In this document: positions 24,077 through 32,871 of the stretch, in pieces
Numbering within the stretch: the first letter of the stretch is position 1
Layout: each line of letters starts with the position of its first letter
Source: Collinsella sp.
Lineage (GTDB): Bacteria; Actinomycetota; Coriobacteriia; Coriobacteriales; Coriobacteriaceae
Assembly (NCBI GenBank): GCA_018380195.1
Contig: JAGZUC010000004.1
Coordinates: 33,929 to 97,928, forward strand
DNA length: 64,000 nt
Direction: 5' to 3'
The notes under the pieces: generated by a model
Told to the model about the DNA's origin: nothing
Seen by the model: the letters and a program-made list of their open reading frames with translations, nothing else
Databases searched by the model: none
Program-made: the position numbers and the translations under genes

Positions 24077-26326
24077 TTACTTGCGCTTGCCGCCGCCGTC
24101 ACCGGGGCGACGGGAGCTGCCGCCGCGCTTGCCGCCACGGCTGTTGCCATAGCTGCCACGGTTATCGCGACCGCCGGCACGGCCGCCACGGGAGCCGACC
24201 TGGTTGCCGCCGCGACCACCACGGTAGCCGCCGCGACGCTCTTCGCGGGTATCGTCGTAGTTGCGCCAGTCATCGCGACGATCGCGGCTGGCACGCGGGT
24301 CACGACGATCGCGCGACTCGTTAGAACGACCAGCGCCGCCGCGGCCGCCATTGCCGCGAGCACCCTCGCGACGCTCGCCGCCGCGGCTACCGCGCTCTTC
24401 AAAGCGCTTGCCGCCACGGGACTCACCGCCACGGGCAGCACGCTCACCACGACCCTCGCCGCCGCGACGCTCATCACGGCCGCCGCGCTCGTCATCGCGA
24501 CCGGAACGACGACGGTCGCCCGCACCACGCTTGCCGCCACGCGAGCCACGACCCTCGTCCTCGCGCTCGACACGACGACGGCCGCCGCGGTCCTCGTCCT
24601 CGCGGCGACGGCGATGCGCCTCGCCCTGGAACTGCTTGGCACGGCGCTCGGCACGGTTGCCGCGCGGCGCCTGCTCGGCGGCAGCAGCACCGCCGCGCTC
24701 CTCGGCAGCCACCTCGCGGGCCACGCTCTCCACAGCCTCGTCCACGCGAGCCTGAACGCCCTCGCGCACGCGGGTCTTGCCGCCGCGCTTGGGACGGCTC
24801 GGACGCTCGCCGTCGCCGCGACGCTCGTCGCGACCACGGTTGGAACGACCGGCCACATCGCCGTAGTCATCGCCGTTGCGCTTGCCGTCGCGACGCGCCT
24901 GCTCAAGCTTCTTCTTGCTCTTGGACTTGCCGCGTTTGGTCTTCTTCTTCACCTTAAAGGCAGCAGGATCGCGCTCGGGGTCAACGGCGGGCGGGTTGGG
25001 ACCCACGTGCAGGTCGCCGGCTTCGTAAATATCGGCCGTCTTGTCCATGAGCTTCTCGATCTCGTAGAACTCATCAACGTCCTGCTCGGTCACAAACGTA
25101 ATGGCCCAGCCCAGCTCGCCGGCGCGGCCCGTACGGCCAATGCGGTGGATATAGTCGGTCGGCTCGGCCGGCACGTCAAAGTTCACGACGTAGCGCACGT
25201 CGCTAATGTCGATGCCGCGGGCGAGCACGTCGGTTGCCACCAACACGTCGACGGTACCGTCGCGGAAGGCCGAGAGTGCGCGCTCGCGCTGGGCCTGGCT
25301 GCGGTTGCCGTGAATCGCGGCGGCCTTGATGCCCTTACGCTCCAGACGGCGGCAGCAGCTGTCGGCGCGGTGCTTGGTGCGCATAAAGACGATAGTGCGC
25401 TCCGGGCCCTCCTTCTTGAGGAACTCGGGCAGCAGGTTGTTCTTGGCCTCGATGGACACCGGGAACACAAACTGGTCGACGGTGTCGGCGGTCGACGTGG
25501 CGGGCGCGATCTCCACGCGGGCCGGGTCGCTCACCAGGTCGGTGATCTCGCCCACGGCCTCCTCGTCGAGCGTCGCCGAGAACAGCAGCGTCTGGCGCTC
25601 GGCCGGCGTCTCGCGCACAATGCGGCGGACGGCGGGCAAAAAGCCCATATCGAGCATGCGGTCGGCCTCGTCGAGTACCAGCACTTTGACCTCGCCCAGG
25701 TGGCAGGCACCCTGCTCGATCAGATCGACCAGACGGCCCGGCGTTGCGACCAGGATGTCGCAGCCGTACTTAAGTGCCGCGGTCTGCGGCTTGTAGCTCA
25801 CGCCGCCCACGACGGTCACGGCAACATGGCCGGTGACGTCGGCGATTTTGCTTGCGACCTCGTCGATCTGCTGGGCAAGCTCGCGCGTAGGGGTGATGAC
25901 GAGCATCACGGGGCCACGGCCGTTGCCCTCGGGCTTTTTAACACCGCGACGGCGGTTGCGGCCGCCGCGCTCGCGCACGGGTTTGGGAGGAGCGATGTGC
26001 TCCAGATTGTTCATGGTCGGCAGCAAAAAGGCAGCCGTCTTGCCGGTGCCGGTCTGAGCGGCGGCAAGCAGATCACGGCCCTCGAGCACCACGGGGATGG
26101 AGCCGGCCTGAACAGGCGTTGGCGCCGTGTAGCCCAGGTTCTCGATAGCACGGAGCATCTCGTCGGAGAGGCCCAGCTCGTCAAAGGCGGGCAGGCTCTC
26201 GGTAGCGGACTCGACGGCCTGGGCAGCATTGGCCTCATCGGCGGCATCGAAGGCAGCCTGGGTCATAGCCTCGCGGGCCTCGTCCAGAATCTCGGCGTCC
26301 GTGACGTCGGATACAGAATTACGCAT
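24077..26326 (-). CDS. DEAD-box RNA helicase with long RGG/RG-rich tail
   Basis: This 749-residue helicase has an acidic N-terminal extension (~50 residues). The core carries the Q-motif region (FDELGLSDEMLRAIENLGY), Walker A AQTGTGKTAAF, PTRELA, DEAD in VLVLDEADRML, SAT, and HRIGRTGRAG. From about residue 450 it becomes highly charged, and the last ~250 residues are Arg/Gly/Asp/Glu repeats with many RGG, RGGxR and GGxRG units. Such tails bind RNA and favour condensates. It probably remodels rRNA or mRNA at low temperature. The ATG is 11 bases after AAGGAA; an upstream in-frame GTG is less likely. Confidence 0.92.
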   Translation of the reverse strand: MRNSVSDVTDAEILDEAREAMTQAAFDAADEANAAQAVESATESLPAFDELGLSDEMLRAIENLGYTAPTPVQAGSIPVVLEGRDLLAAAQTGTGKTAAFLLPTMNNLEHIAPPKPVRERGGRNRRRGVKKPEGNGRGPVMLVITPTRELAQQIDEVASKIADVTGHVAVTVVGGVSYKPQTAALKYGCDILVATPGRLVDLIEQGACHLGEVKVLVLDEADRMLDMGFLPAVRRIVRETPAERQTLLFSATLDEEAVGEITDLVSDPARVEIAPATSTADTVDQFVFPVSIEAKNNLLPEFLKKEGPERTIVFMRTKHRADSCCRRLERKGIKAAAIHGNRSQAQRERALSAFRDGTVDVLVATDVLARGIDISDVRYVVNFDVPAEPTDYIHRIGRTGRAGELGWAITFVTEQDVDEFYEIEKLMDKTADIYEAGDLHVGPNPPAVDPERDPAAFKVKKKTKRGKSKSKKKLEQARRDGKRNGDDYGDVAGRSNRGRDERRGDGERPSRPKRGGKTRVREGVQARVDEAVESVAREVAAEERGGAAAAEQAPRGNRAERRAKQFQGEAHRRRREDEDRGGRRRVEREDEGRGSRGGKRGAGDRRRSGRDDERGGRDERRGGEGRGERAARGGESRGGKRFEERGSRGGERREGARGNGGRGGAGRSNESRDRRDPRASRDRRDDWRNYDDTREERRGGYRGGRGGNQVGSRGGRAGGRDNRGSYGNSRGGKRGGSSRRPGDGGGKRK

Positions 26327-26596
26327 ATGTTGTTGTTCCTTATCTGCACGCGCAATGGGCACGGCATGCGGCCGCGCGGGCGTGCTTGGTAGTGCGCTAA
26401 TACATACAAAAACAGGTGCGCACAGAGAGGACGTTGCTCAGCACGCTGGCGATCGCTTTGGCAGCCCTATCACGCGCCGTCCAGACGCAGCAGCTCTAAG
26501 CGATGGAGCAGATTCGCCGCCGGTTAGTATACCCGTACTCCGTATGCCCCCACGTAAACCACAGATGACGAGGCGGACGAGGTGGGCCCGGCTGAT

Positions 26597-26655
26597 TGTC
26601 TCAATCTGTAACAGTTACAGGGCAAATCTTCCTCTACGTGTTACAGATCGAGACA
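26597..26655. repeat. Dispersed inverted repeat, family B copy 1
   Basis: TGTCTCAATCTGTAAC and GTTACAGATCGAGACA form the arms of a 59-base element with a unique centre. Other copies are at 26679, 30175, 35711 and 43237, with a half-copy at 45567. No gene was found in the surrounding 26327-26914 interval; the two copies are its only visible structure. Confidence 0.8.
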
Positions 26656-26678
26656 AACGGTCGACACGGTTCGCAAAC

Positions 26679-26735
26679 GTCTCAATCTGTAACAGTTACC
26701 GAGTAAAATCGGTCCTAATTGTTATAGATCAAGAC
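26679..26735. repeat. Dispersed inverted repeat, family B copy 2
   Basis: Arms GTCTCAATCTGTAAC and GTTATAGATCAAGAC are separated by ~27 bases. It stands 24 bases from copy 1 in direct orientation, giving a tandem pair upstream of the FHA-kinase genes. The right arm has diverged at two positions. Confidence 0.75.
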
Positions 26736-26914
26736 AGAGGGGGATTTCCGTCCAGTCCAAACCAAATCTCTCAGTCTTCCTGCAATTTCGAACATGTGGC
26801 CTATAATGTTGCTTTGGTTACGCTATATATTGCGCGGCCATTTAATACGTCGCCCACCGGGGGCCATTAATTCCTATCGCCATATTGGCTAGGAAGCAAT
26901 CAAAGGAGGTATCC

Positions 26915-27877
26915 GTGGCAGCAGAGACGCCTTGCTCGGTCCTCTATAACGATATTCGCTCGTTCGGCGGTCTTAAACATCTCGAGATCGCCCGAATGCT
27001 TATCAATGGAAACTCTTATCTCGGCAGTACCCTGCTCGAGAAATGCTCTTCCAACCGCTCGTATCTCACCCGTTACATCGTCCATCGCAAGCCTGACCAG
27101 TGCGCGCCCGCCATCTACAGCGACTTTACCGTCACCACGCTCAACCTTTCCGCGGCAATCTGCAGCAAGCTCGGCGGCGGCGAGTCCGCCTATCGGGCAA
27201 TCGCCGAGCACTATCGCGGTCCGGCCGCCAACGAAATGATGTCGGCTCTCACCAGCTACAAGCTGGACAGCCGCCTATATGCAAATGCCCTCAATCGCAT
27301 CGACAACTTTGACGGCAATACCGTGCGCGAGAAAAGCACGCTTTACCTTATGCTCTTTGTGGCAACGGGGGCGCTCGCCGATCCCGTTCAGGGCGTGGCC
27401 ACCGTCGAGCGCTTTTGCGACAGCAAGACGGGCGGGCACTTTGGCACCACCGAAACTACCGTCGGACGTGGCTTTATGAGCAGCCTGGAGCAGCCGCGCA
27501 CCGTCGCCCCCAACCTCGGTCTGCTCAGAACCCATGCCGACAACTGCGCCGACATGCAAATCCATCCCCTCACACGCGATCCGCGCGGCACCGTAATTGG
27601 TTCTTTGCCCAAAACCTCGCCCAGCATCACCGATGTGGGCGCCGACGCATCGCGCGAGCATCTTCGCATTTGGCTTGAGGGTGAGCACTGGTACGCCCAG
27701 GGCCTTGGATCGACCAACGGCACGGTACTCGAATCGGGTGCAGGCGACGGCGATATTGTGATTGAGCCGCCGCGCGACCAACGCGAGCCCGGCAAGATCT
27801 ATCCCCCAGTGGAAATCGAAAACAGCGACAGGCTCCATCTGGGTCTCTACACGACATTCCTTGTCATTGTGGACTAG
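26915..27877 (+). CDS. FHA-domain protein
   Basis: This 320-residue protein ends in an FHA phosphothreonine-binding fold: SREHLRIWL at about 246-254, then GLGSTNGT at about 263-270, and a final strand LHLGLYTTFLVIVD. Residues 1-~235 are not recognised; they look helical and begin SVLYNDIRSFGGLKHLE after an Ala/Glu start. The GTG start is 5 bases after AAAGGAGG. A kinase gene follows in the same direction, so the protein may bind kinase-phosphorylated partners; that link is inferred from position. A terminator separates the two. Confidence 0.82.
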   Translation: MAAETPCSVLYNDIRSFGGLKHLEIARMLINGNSYLGSTLLEKCSSNRSYLTRYIVHRKPDQCAPAIYSDFTVTTLNLSAAICSKLGGGESAYRAIAEHYRGPAANEMMSALTSYKLDSRLYANALNRIDNFDGNTVREKSTLYLMLFVATGALADPVQGVATVERFCDSKTGGHFGTTETTVGRGFMSSLEQPRTVAPNLGLLRTHADNCADMQIHPLTRDPRGTVIGSLPKTSPSITDVGADASREHLRIWLEGEHWYAQGLGSTNGTVLESGAGDGDIVIEPPRDQREPGKIYPPVEIENSDRLHLGLYTTFLVIVD

Positions 27878-27880
27878 CGC

Positions 27881-27917
27881 GGACGGCGATCGGAAGACGG
27901 TCGCCGTCCGTCTTTCA
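27881..27917 (+). terminator. Terminator after the FHA gene
   Basis: GGACGGCGA pairs with TCGCCGTCC around a GC-containing loop, followed by GTCTTTCATC. The U-tract is moderate, so some read-through into the kinase gene is possible. Confidence 0.7.
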
Positions 27918-27955
27918 TCTTCTACCTTCTGCGTCGTAAACGACAATGCTCAGCG

Positions 27956-28016
27956 GTATACGTGGGCAGTGCGGCTATCATGGTACTTTACCGATATCCG
28001 CACTGCTCACGTATAC
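27956..28016. promoter_or_regulatory. Long inverted repeat just upstream of the kinase gene
   Basis: Nineteen-base arms (GTATACGTGGGCAGTGCGG and its complement, one mismatch) flank a 23-base centre, ending 32 bases before the kinase start. The right arm holds a perfect palindrome CACGTATACGTG. This could be an operator pair or a leader hairpin. It is unlike the other repeat families in the window. Confidence 0.55.
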
Positions 28017-28048
28017 GTGCGGCAACCCATGCCAGACAAAGGAACGCC

Positions 28049-30133
28049 ATGGATACTACCGATAGCGCCTATGGCGACAAACTCATCCGTCTCGATACGT
28101 TCGATACCGCCGTGGCGGTCGACCCCAGCGCCGAGGACGACGCCAAACGTCGGTTTATGACGCTTATTCTCCAGACGGCCCACCGCAACAACGGCAACAT
28201 CGGGCACGTGCTGCGCGCGACCAACACGAGCGGCGAGGTCTTTGCCGTCAAGCTACTCAAGGACAACGCTATCCTTTCCGGCCAAGCCCCCGACCGCTCC
28301 GCCGAGCAATCGGCCGCGCACCTGGCCAACACCGCTGCGCTGTTCGAGGAGTACCGTCATCTGTGTATCGTCTCGCACCTGCGCGGATTTCCGCGCGTCT
28401 ATGGCTACGGCTCGTGTGAGAATGACCCGCTCATCCTCATGGAGTGGGTCGAGGGTACCTCGCTCAAGCAGGCGCTGCCCCTGCTTCCGCACGACGCCTC
28501 GGGCGGGCTGACCACCCAGATGGTCGCCGCCGTCGGAAACGCCGTGCTTCGTGCGCTCTTGATGACCCAAGGCCTCGTGAATCCGGTCATCCATCGGGAC
28601 CTGTCGCCTGCCAATATCATGTTCCGCACCACCAGCCGAACGCTCGAGCAGCAGATTGCCGATTGCTCCTTTGACCCCTGCCTCATCGACATGGGCTCCG
28701 CGACCATGGCTCTCGGCGACGACACGATCACCCGGCGCGCCGACATCTGGCGCTTTGCCACGCCCGCATACGCCGCGCCCGAGATGCTCACGCAGGATAT
28801 CGAAGGCATCGCGGCCCTTCGCCGTTCGCCGGCAATCGACGTCTATGCGCTTTCGAGCATTTTGTACCAGCTCTACAGCGGTCGCAAACCGTTCGATGTC
28901 GAGTCGACGGGTGCCGCGGCAACCGGCTCGTTCTACCTCATAAAGACCAAGACCAAGCCGGCACCGCTCGAGCCGCGCTGCAAGGACGATGAAGCGCTCG
29001 TCCAGATCATCATGAAAGGCATCTCAGTCGAGCAGGGCGATCGTCCCACCGAGCAGCAGATGCTCGAGGTGCTCTCGGCATACCTCACCGATGCCGAATC
29101 CGAGGGCCGCGAAGGCGCAGGAGACGAGGCCGCGATTGATATCGATTCTGGTACGCACCTTAAGGTCGACGTCACCGGCGAGCGCGCGAGAGAGATCCTG
29201 GAGCAGGCCCGGCACGATACCATGACCCGCCGCCGCTTTATTATCGGTGGCGTTGTCGCAGCCGTTGCGGGGCTTGGCGTTATCGGGGCGGCAACCCATG
29301 GCTTTGGCATCCCCGACTACTTGGACGGCATCCGCGGTTCACTTGACGACTACACCTGGGATCAGCTGCAGGAGATTTCGCTCAAGATTAAGGCCGCCGA
29401 GACCCGTAGCGAGGCACGCGAGATTGCCAAGCGCTATCATCTGCTCGATGACAACGGGCATATCCCCTATCCATGCACTAAGCGCGTGAAGCTCACCAAT
29501 GGGCTGCACGTCGGCGCGCAGCTCGTGGGCATCCGCCACGACGAGCTTCTGGACGGGACGGGCAAGGCCGGACTGACGTTTATGTTCGATGCGGGTATTG
29601 CCGAGCGCAACGCTGCGGCTGAACCGCCGAGCGCCGGCTGGGCAGATTGCGAGCTGCGGGAATGGCTCAACGGCGACGGCCTTAAGCTGCTGCCCAACGA
29701 GTTGCGCGCACTCATTAAAGGGGTCAAGAAGGTCTCGAACAATGTGGGCGCCGCCAACAGCGCATCGTGCCTGAGCGAGTTGCCCGCAACCCTTTGGCTG
29801 CCCGCCATGGTCGAGCTGTGCGGTACGCAACCGTCCGATTCGTTTGCCGAGGACTATCACTACCTGGCAGACATCTACAACGGCGAGGGCAAGGAGTATC
29901 AGCTCTTCCGCGAGCTCAAGGTAAGTCCGTATACCACGAACGAGATGCTGGTTCGCCAGTGGAAGGGCAAGGACACCTGCTGGTGGGAGCGCACGGTGAG
30001 CCCCGACTCATCGGAGACCGAAGGCACGCTCTACATAAACCGTGTGGGCCACGACGGCGACGCCTTTACGTACGCAACGCCTGCGGACAAGCCAAACAAA
30101 CGAACCTGTGTGATCCCCGGATTCTGTATCTAG
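28049..30133 (+). CDS. Transmembrane Ser/Thr protein kinase with extracytoplasmic DUF6273-like domain
   Basis: This 694-residue protein carries a kinase domain: ATP-binding Lys68 (FAVKLL), catalytic loop HRDLSPANI (Asp184, Asn189), IDMGS replacing DFG (Asp214), and AAPEM. A single membrane helix at about 396-416 (FIIGGVVAAVAGLGVIGAA) follows. The outer ~270 residues resemble DUF6273-type domains (GWADCELREWLNGDG, ELRALIKGVKKVSNNVG, TLWLPAMVELCG). The glycine-rich loop is atypical. The ATG follows AAAGGAA. Paired with the upstream FHA protein it suggests a phospho-signalling module; the ligand is unknown. Confidence 0.85.
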   Translation: MDTTDSAYGDKLIRLDTFDTAVAVDPSAEDDAKRRFMTLILQTAHRNNGNIGHVLRATNTSGEVFAVKLLKDNAILSGQAPDRSAEQSAAHLANTAALFEEYRHLCIVSHLRGFPRVYGYGSCENDPLILMEWVEGTSLKQALPLLPHDASGGLTTQMVAAVGNAVLRALLMTQGLVNPVIHRDLSPANIMFRTTSRTLEQQIADCSFDPCLIDMGSATMALGDDTITRRADIWRFATPAYAAPEMLTQDIEGIAALRRSPAIDVYALSSILYQLYSGRKPFDVESTGAAATGSFYLIKTKTKPAPLEPRCKDDEALVQIIMKGISVEQGDRPTEQQMLEVLSAYLTDAESEGREGAGDEAAIDIDSGTHLKVDVTGERAREILEQARHDTMTRRRFIIGGVVAAVAGLGVIGAATHGFGIPDYLDGIRGSLDDYTWDQLQEISLKIKAAETRSEAREIAKRYHLLDDNGHIPYPCTKRVKLTNGLHVGAQLVGIRHDELLDGTGKAGLTFMFDAGIAERNAAAEPPSAGWADCELREWLNGDGLKLLPNELRALIKGVKKVSNNVGAANSASCLSELPATLWLPAMVELCGTQPSDSFAEDYHYLADIYNGEGKEYQLFRELKVSPYTTNEMLVRQWKGKDTCWWERTVSPDSSETEGTLYINRVGHDGDAFTYATPADKPNKRTCVIPGFCI

Positions 30134-30174
30134 GCGGCGGGCGTCTTGCCGTGACGGGACCCCTCCCCGGCAAT

Positions 30175-30232
30175 TGTCTCAATCTGTAACAGTTAGAGGT
30201 CATTTTCCCTGCTAGATGTTACAGATTGAGAT
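30175..30232. repeat. Dispersed inverted repeat, family B copy 3
   Basis: TTGTCTCAATCTGTAAC pairs with GTTACAGATTGAGAT across ~26 bases. It starts ~40 bases after the kinase stop codon and may stop kinase transcripts before copA. Confidence 0.8.
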
Positions 30233-30306
30233 GATTGGTTGGGACGGTTCATCGGCCAACCAACCACCCTCATCTGTAACGAAATGTCATACATTTCTTT
30301 CTGTAC

Positions 30307-30337
30307 TGGACACCCCCAGGGGGTATGGGTGTATAGT
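30307..30337 (+). promoter_or_regulatory. copA promoter with CsoR-type operator
   Basis: TGGACA and TATAGT are 19 bases apart and enclose a perfect palindrome ACCCCCAGGGGGT (30312-30324). C-run/G-run palindromes of this kind are the known binding sites of the copper repressor CsoR, which is encoded downstream. The long spacer may help keep the promoter quiet until CsoR releases on binding Cu(I). Confidence 0.65.
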
Positions 30338-30384
30338 ATCGGCAGGTTAACATTTCCGACACTACGTCACAGAAAGGAGAAGCC

Positions 30385-32724
30385 ATGGCTCAAGATAAGT
30401 TTGACGTGGGCGGCATGACGTGCGCCGCGTGCCAAGCGCACGTGGACCGTGCCGTCAGCAAGCTCGACGGCGTCGAGAGCGTCGCGGTCAATCTGCTCGC
30501 CGGCTCTATGCTGGTGGACTACGACCCTGCGCAGGTCTCCCCCGACGATATCTGCACCGCTGTCGATCGCGCTGGCTACTCGGCCTCGCCCATCAGCACG
30601 GGCACCGACGCTGTCCAAAGCGGCAGCTCGCAGGCCAGGTCTGGCGTCACCCATATGGAGTCGCCGACCAAAAAGTTGGAGGCCGCCGCCTCTGCCATGC
30701 GCACCCGCCTCATCGTCTCGATCGTATTCCTTGTCCCACTGTTCTACATAGGCATGGGGCACATGCTCGGCTGGCCGCTGCCCGGCATCTTCACCGACCA
30801 CACCCACAGCATGACGCTCGCGCTCACCGAGCTCGTCCTGCTCATTCCCATCGTCTACGTCAACGACGCGTACTTTATCAACGGGTTTAAATCACTCGCG
30901 CACGGCGCGCCTACTATGGACGCCCTTATTGCCGTGGGCGCCACCGCCTCCATCGCCTGGTCGCTCTACGCCATGTTCATCATGGCCGACCAATTAGCCG
31001 CGGGTCAGGTCCACGAGACCATGATGACGGGCATGGACAATCTGTATTTTGAGAGTGCGGGCACGATCCTGTCGCTGGTCACCGTGGGCAAATACCTCGA
31101 GACGCGCAGCAAGTCCAAGACCGGCGGCACCATCGAGGCGCTGATCGACCTGGCGCCCAAGACCGCGACCGTCGTGGCAGAGGACGGCAGCGAGGCCGCC
31201 GTCGACGTCGACAGTATCCTTCCCGGCCAGGTCCTGCGCGTGCGCCCCGGCGAGTCCATCCCCGTCGATGGCGTGGTGCTCGAGGGCAGCTCGGCCGTGG
31301 ACGAGAGCGCGCTGACCGGCGAGTCCATCCCCGTGGAAAAGACCGCCGGCGACACCGTCAACGCCGCCACTGTCAACCGCACCGGCTCGTTTACCTTCCG
31401 CGCCACACGCGTGGGCGCCGACACGTCGCTCGCCAAGATTGTCCAGCTCGTCGAGGACGCCAACGCCACCAAGGCGCCCATTGCTCGACTGGCCGACAAG
31501 GTCGCCGGCGTGTTTGTGCCCGTGGTGTTCGTGATCTCGGCCGTGACCTTCTTGGTGTGGATGGCACTGACCGAAAGCGTCAACGAAGCGCTCACCTCCG
31601 CCGTCGCCGTGCTGGTGATCAGCTGCCCGTGCGCGCTGGGCCTGGCCACGCCCGTCGCCATTATGGTCGGCACCGGCAAGGGCGCCGAGATGGGCATTCT
31701 GTTTAAGAGTGCCGAGGCGCTGGAGAACCTGCGCAGCGTGGGCACCGTGGTGCTCGATAAGACGGGCACGGTCACCCGCGGCAAGCCTGCCGTGACCGAT
31801 ATCGTAGTGGCCACGCGCGCCGACGACTCGCCCGCCATGAGCAAAAAGGCGCTGCTCAAGCTGGCCGCTGCGCTGGAGCGCTCAAGTGAGCACCCGCTGG
31901 CCGAGGCGATTATGGCCGAGTGCGAGACACGCGGGATCGTCGCGCGCATGGTCGAGGACTTTGCGGCCGTGCCCGGACGAGGCGTTACGGCGCGCGAAGG
32001 GCAAAACGCCATTGCAGCCGGCAACGTACGCCTGATGGACGAGCTGGGCGTTACCGTGCCCGCGGGTCTTGCCGAGCAATTTGCCGCCGAGGGCAAGACG
32101 CCGCTGTTCTTTGCCAAGAACAGCGAGCTTGCCGGTACCATCGCCGTGGCCGACGAGGTCAAAGAGACGAGCGCCGAGGCCATCGCCGCGCTCCGCAAGC
32201 TCGGCGTCGACGTGCGCATGCTCACCGGCGATAACCGTGTGACGGCCGAAGCAATCGCCCGCCGCGTGGGGCTGAGCAGCGAACAGGTCATCGCCGACGT
32301 CCTCCCCGCCGACAAGGAGCACCACGTACGCGAGCTGCAGGATGCGGGCAGCAAGGTCGCCATGGTGGGCGACGGCATCAACGACTCACCCGCCCTGGCG
32401 CGCGCCGACGTGGGCCTCGCTATCGGCACCGGCGCCGACATCGCCAAGGAGGGCGCCGACGTGGTACTCATGCGCAGCGACCTCATGGATGTCGCCCGCG
32501 CCATCGAGCTTTCGCGCGCCACGATCCGCAACATCAAGCAGGACCTGTTCTGGGCGCTGTTCTACAACGGCATCGGCATTCCGCTGGCGGCGGGTGTGTT
32601 CTTCCCCCTCACCGGTTGGCAACTCTCGCCGATGTTTGGCGCCGCGGCCATGAGCCTGTCGAGCGTGTGCGTCGTAAGCAATGCGCTGCGCTTAAAATCC
32701 TTTAAGCCAAAAGTGGCAAAATAA
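30385..32724 (+). CDS. copA: Copper-exporting P1B-type ATPase
   Basis: This 779-residue membrane pump exports Cu(I). One N-terminal heavy-metal domain carries GMTCAAC (Cys13, Cys16). About eight membrane helices follow. The ion-path motif SCPCALGLATP has Cys414 and Cys416, and the phosphorylation loop DKTGT has Asp458. The TGES-type actuator loop (LTGESIPVEK) and GDGINDSPAL hinge are present. The start has AAAGGAG seven bases ahead. It leads the copA-copZ-csoR cluster behind a CsoR-like operator. Confidence 0.95.
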   Translation: MAQDKFDVGGMTCAACQAHVDRAVSKLDGVESVAVNLLAGSMLVDYDPAQVSPDDICTAVDRAGYSASPISTGTDAVQSGSSQARSGVTHMESPTKKLEAAASAMRTRLIVSIVFLVPLFYIGMGHMLGWPLPGIFTDHTHSMTLALTELVLLIPIVYVNDAYFINGFKSLAHGAPTMDALIAVGATASIAWSLYAMFIMADQLAAGQVHETMMTGMDNLYFESAGTILSLVTVGKYLETRSKSKTGGTIEALIDLAPKTATVVAEDGSEAAVDVDSILPGQVLRVRPGESIPVDGVVLEGSSAVDESALTGESIPVEKTAGDTVNAATVNRTGSFTFRATRVGADTSLAKIVQLVEDANATKAPIARLADKVAGVFVPVVFVISAVTFLVWMALTESVNEALTSAVAVLVISCPCALGLATPVAIMVGTGKGAEMGILFKSAEALENLRSVGTVVLDKTGTVTRGKPAVTDIVVATRADDSPAMSKKALLKLAAALERSSEHPLAEAIMAECETRGIVARMVEDFAAVPGRGVTAREGQNAIAAGNVRLMDELGVTVPAGLAEQFAAEGKTPLFFAKNSELAGTIAVADEVKETSAEAIAALRKLGVDVRMLTGDNRVTAEAIARRVGLSSEQVIADVLPADKEHHVRELQDAGSKVAMVGDGINDSPALARADVGLAIGTGADIAKEGADVVLMRSDLMDVARAIELSRATIRNIKQDLFWALFYNGIGIPLAAGVFFPLTGWQLSPMFGAAAMSLSSVCVVSNALRLKSFKPKVAK

Positions 32725-32752
32725 GCTCACCATTAAGTCCATTTAGAACGGG

Positions 32753-32846
32753 TTTTCCAGGTGCCCGAGATTGACCTGAAAGAGGAGCGACGCGTACTTT
32801 GGTACGCGAGCGACGGCTTGAAGGTCAAGGTCGGGTGCCTGGGAAA
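32753..32846 (+). ncRNA. Structured leader hairpin between copA and the copper chaperone
   Basis: The region folds into a long interrupted hairpin. AGGTGCCCGA pairs with TCGGGTGCCT, with two adjacent positions that pair only as G-U wobbles, and TTGACCT pairs with AGGTCAA. A tip stem CGCGTAC/GTACGCG has a TTTG loop. Complementarity with wobbles implies selection on RNA structure. It ends 25 bases before the chaperone start codon. An in-frame GTG inside it could extend the chaperone by 37 residues, but the ribosome-binding site favours the downstream ATG. Confidence 0.5.
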
Positions 32847-32871
32847 GCCGACACAACAGAGAGGAATATCC

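Noticed and set aside
32761..32871. N-terminal extension of the copper chaperone from a GTG inside the hairpin
   Set aside because: The extension has no ribosome-binding site and no HMA homology, while AGAGAGG stands correctly before the downstream ATG. The base-paired structure explains the open frame better.
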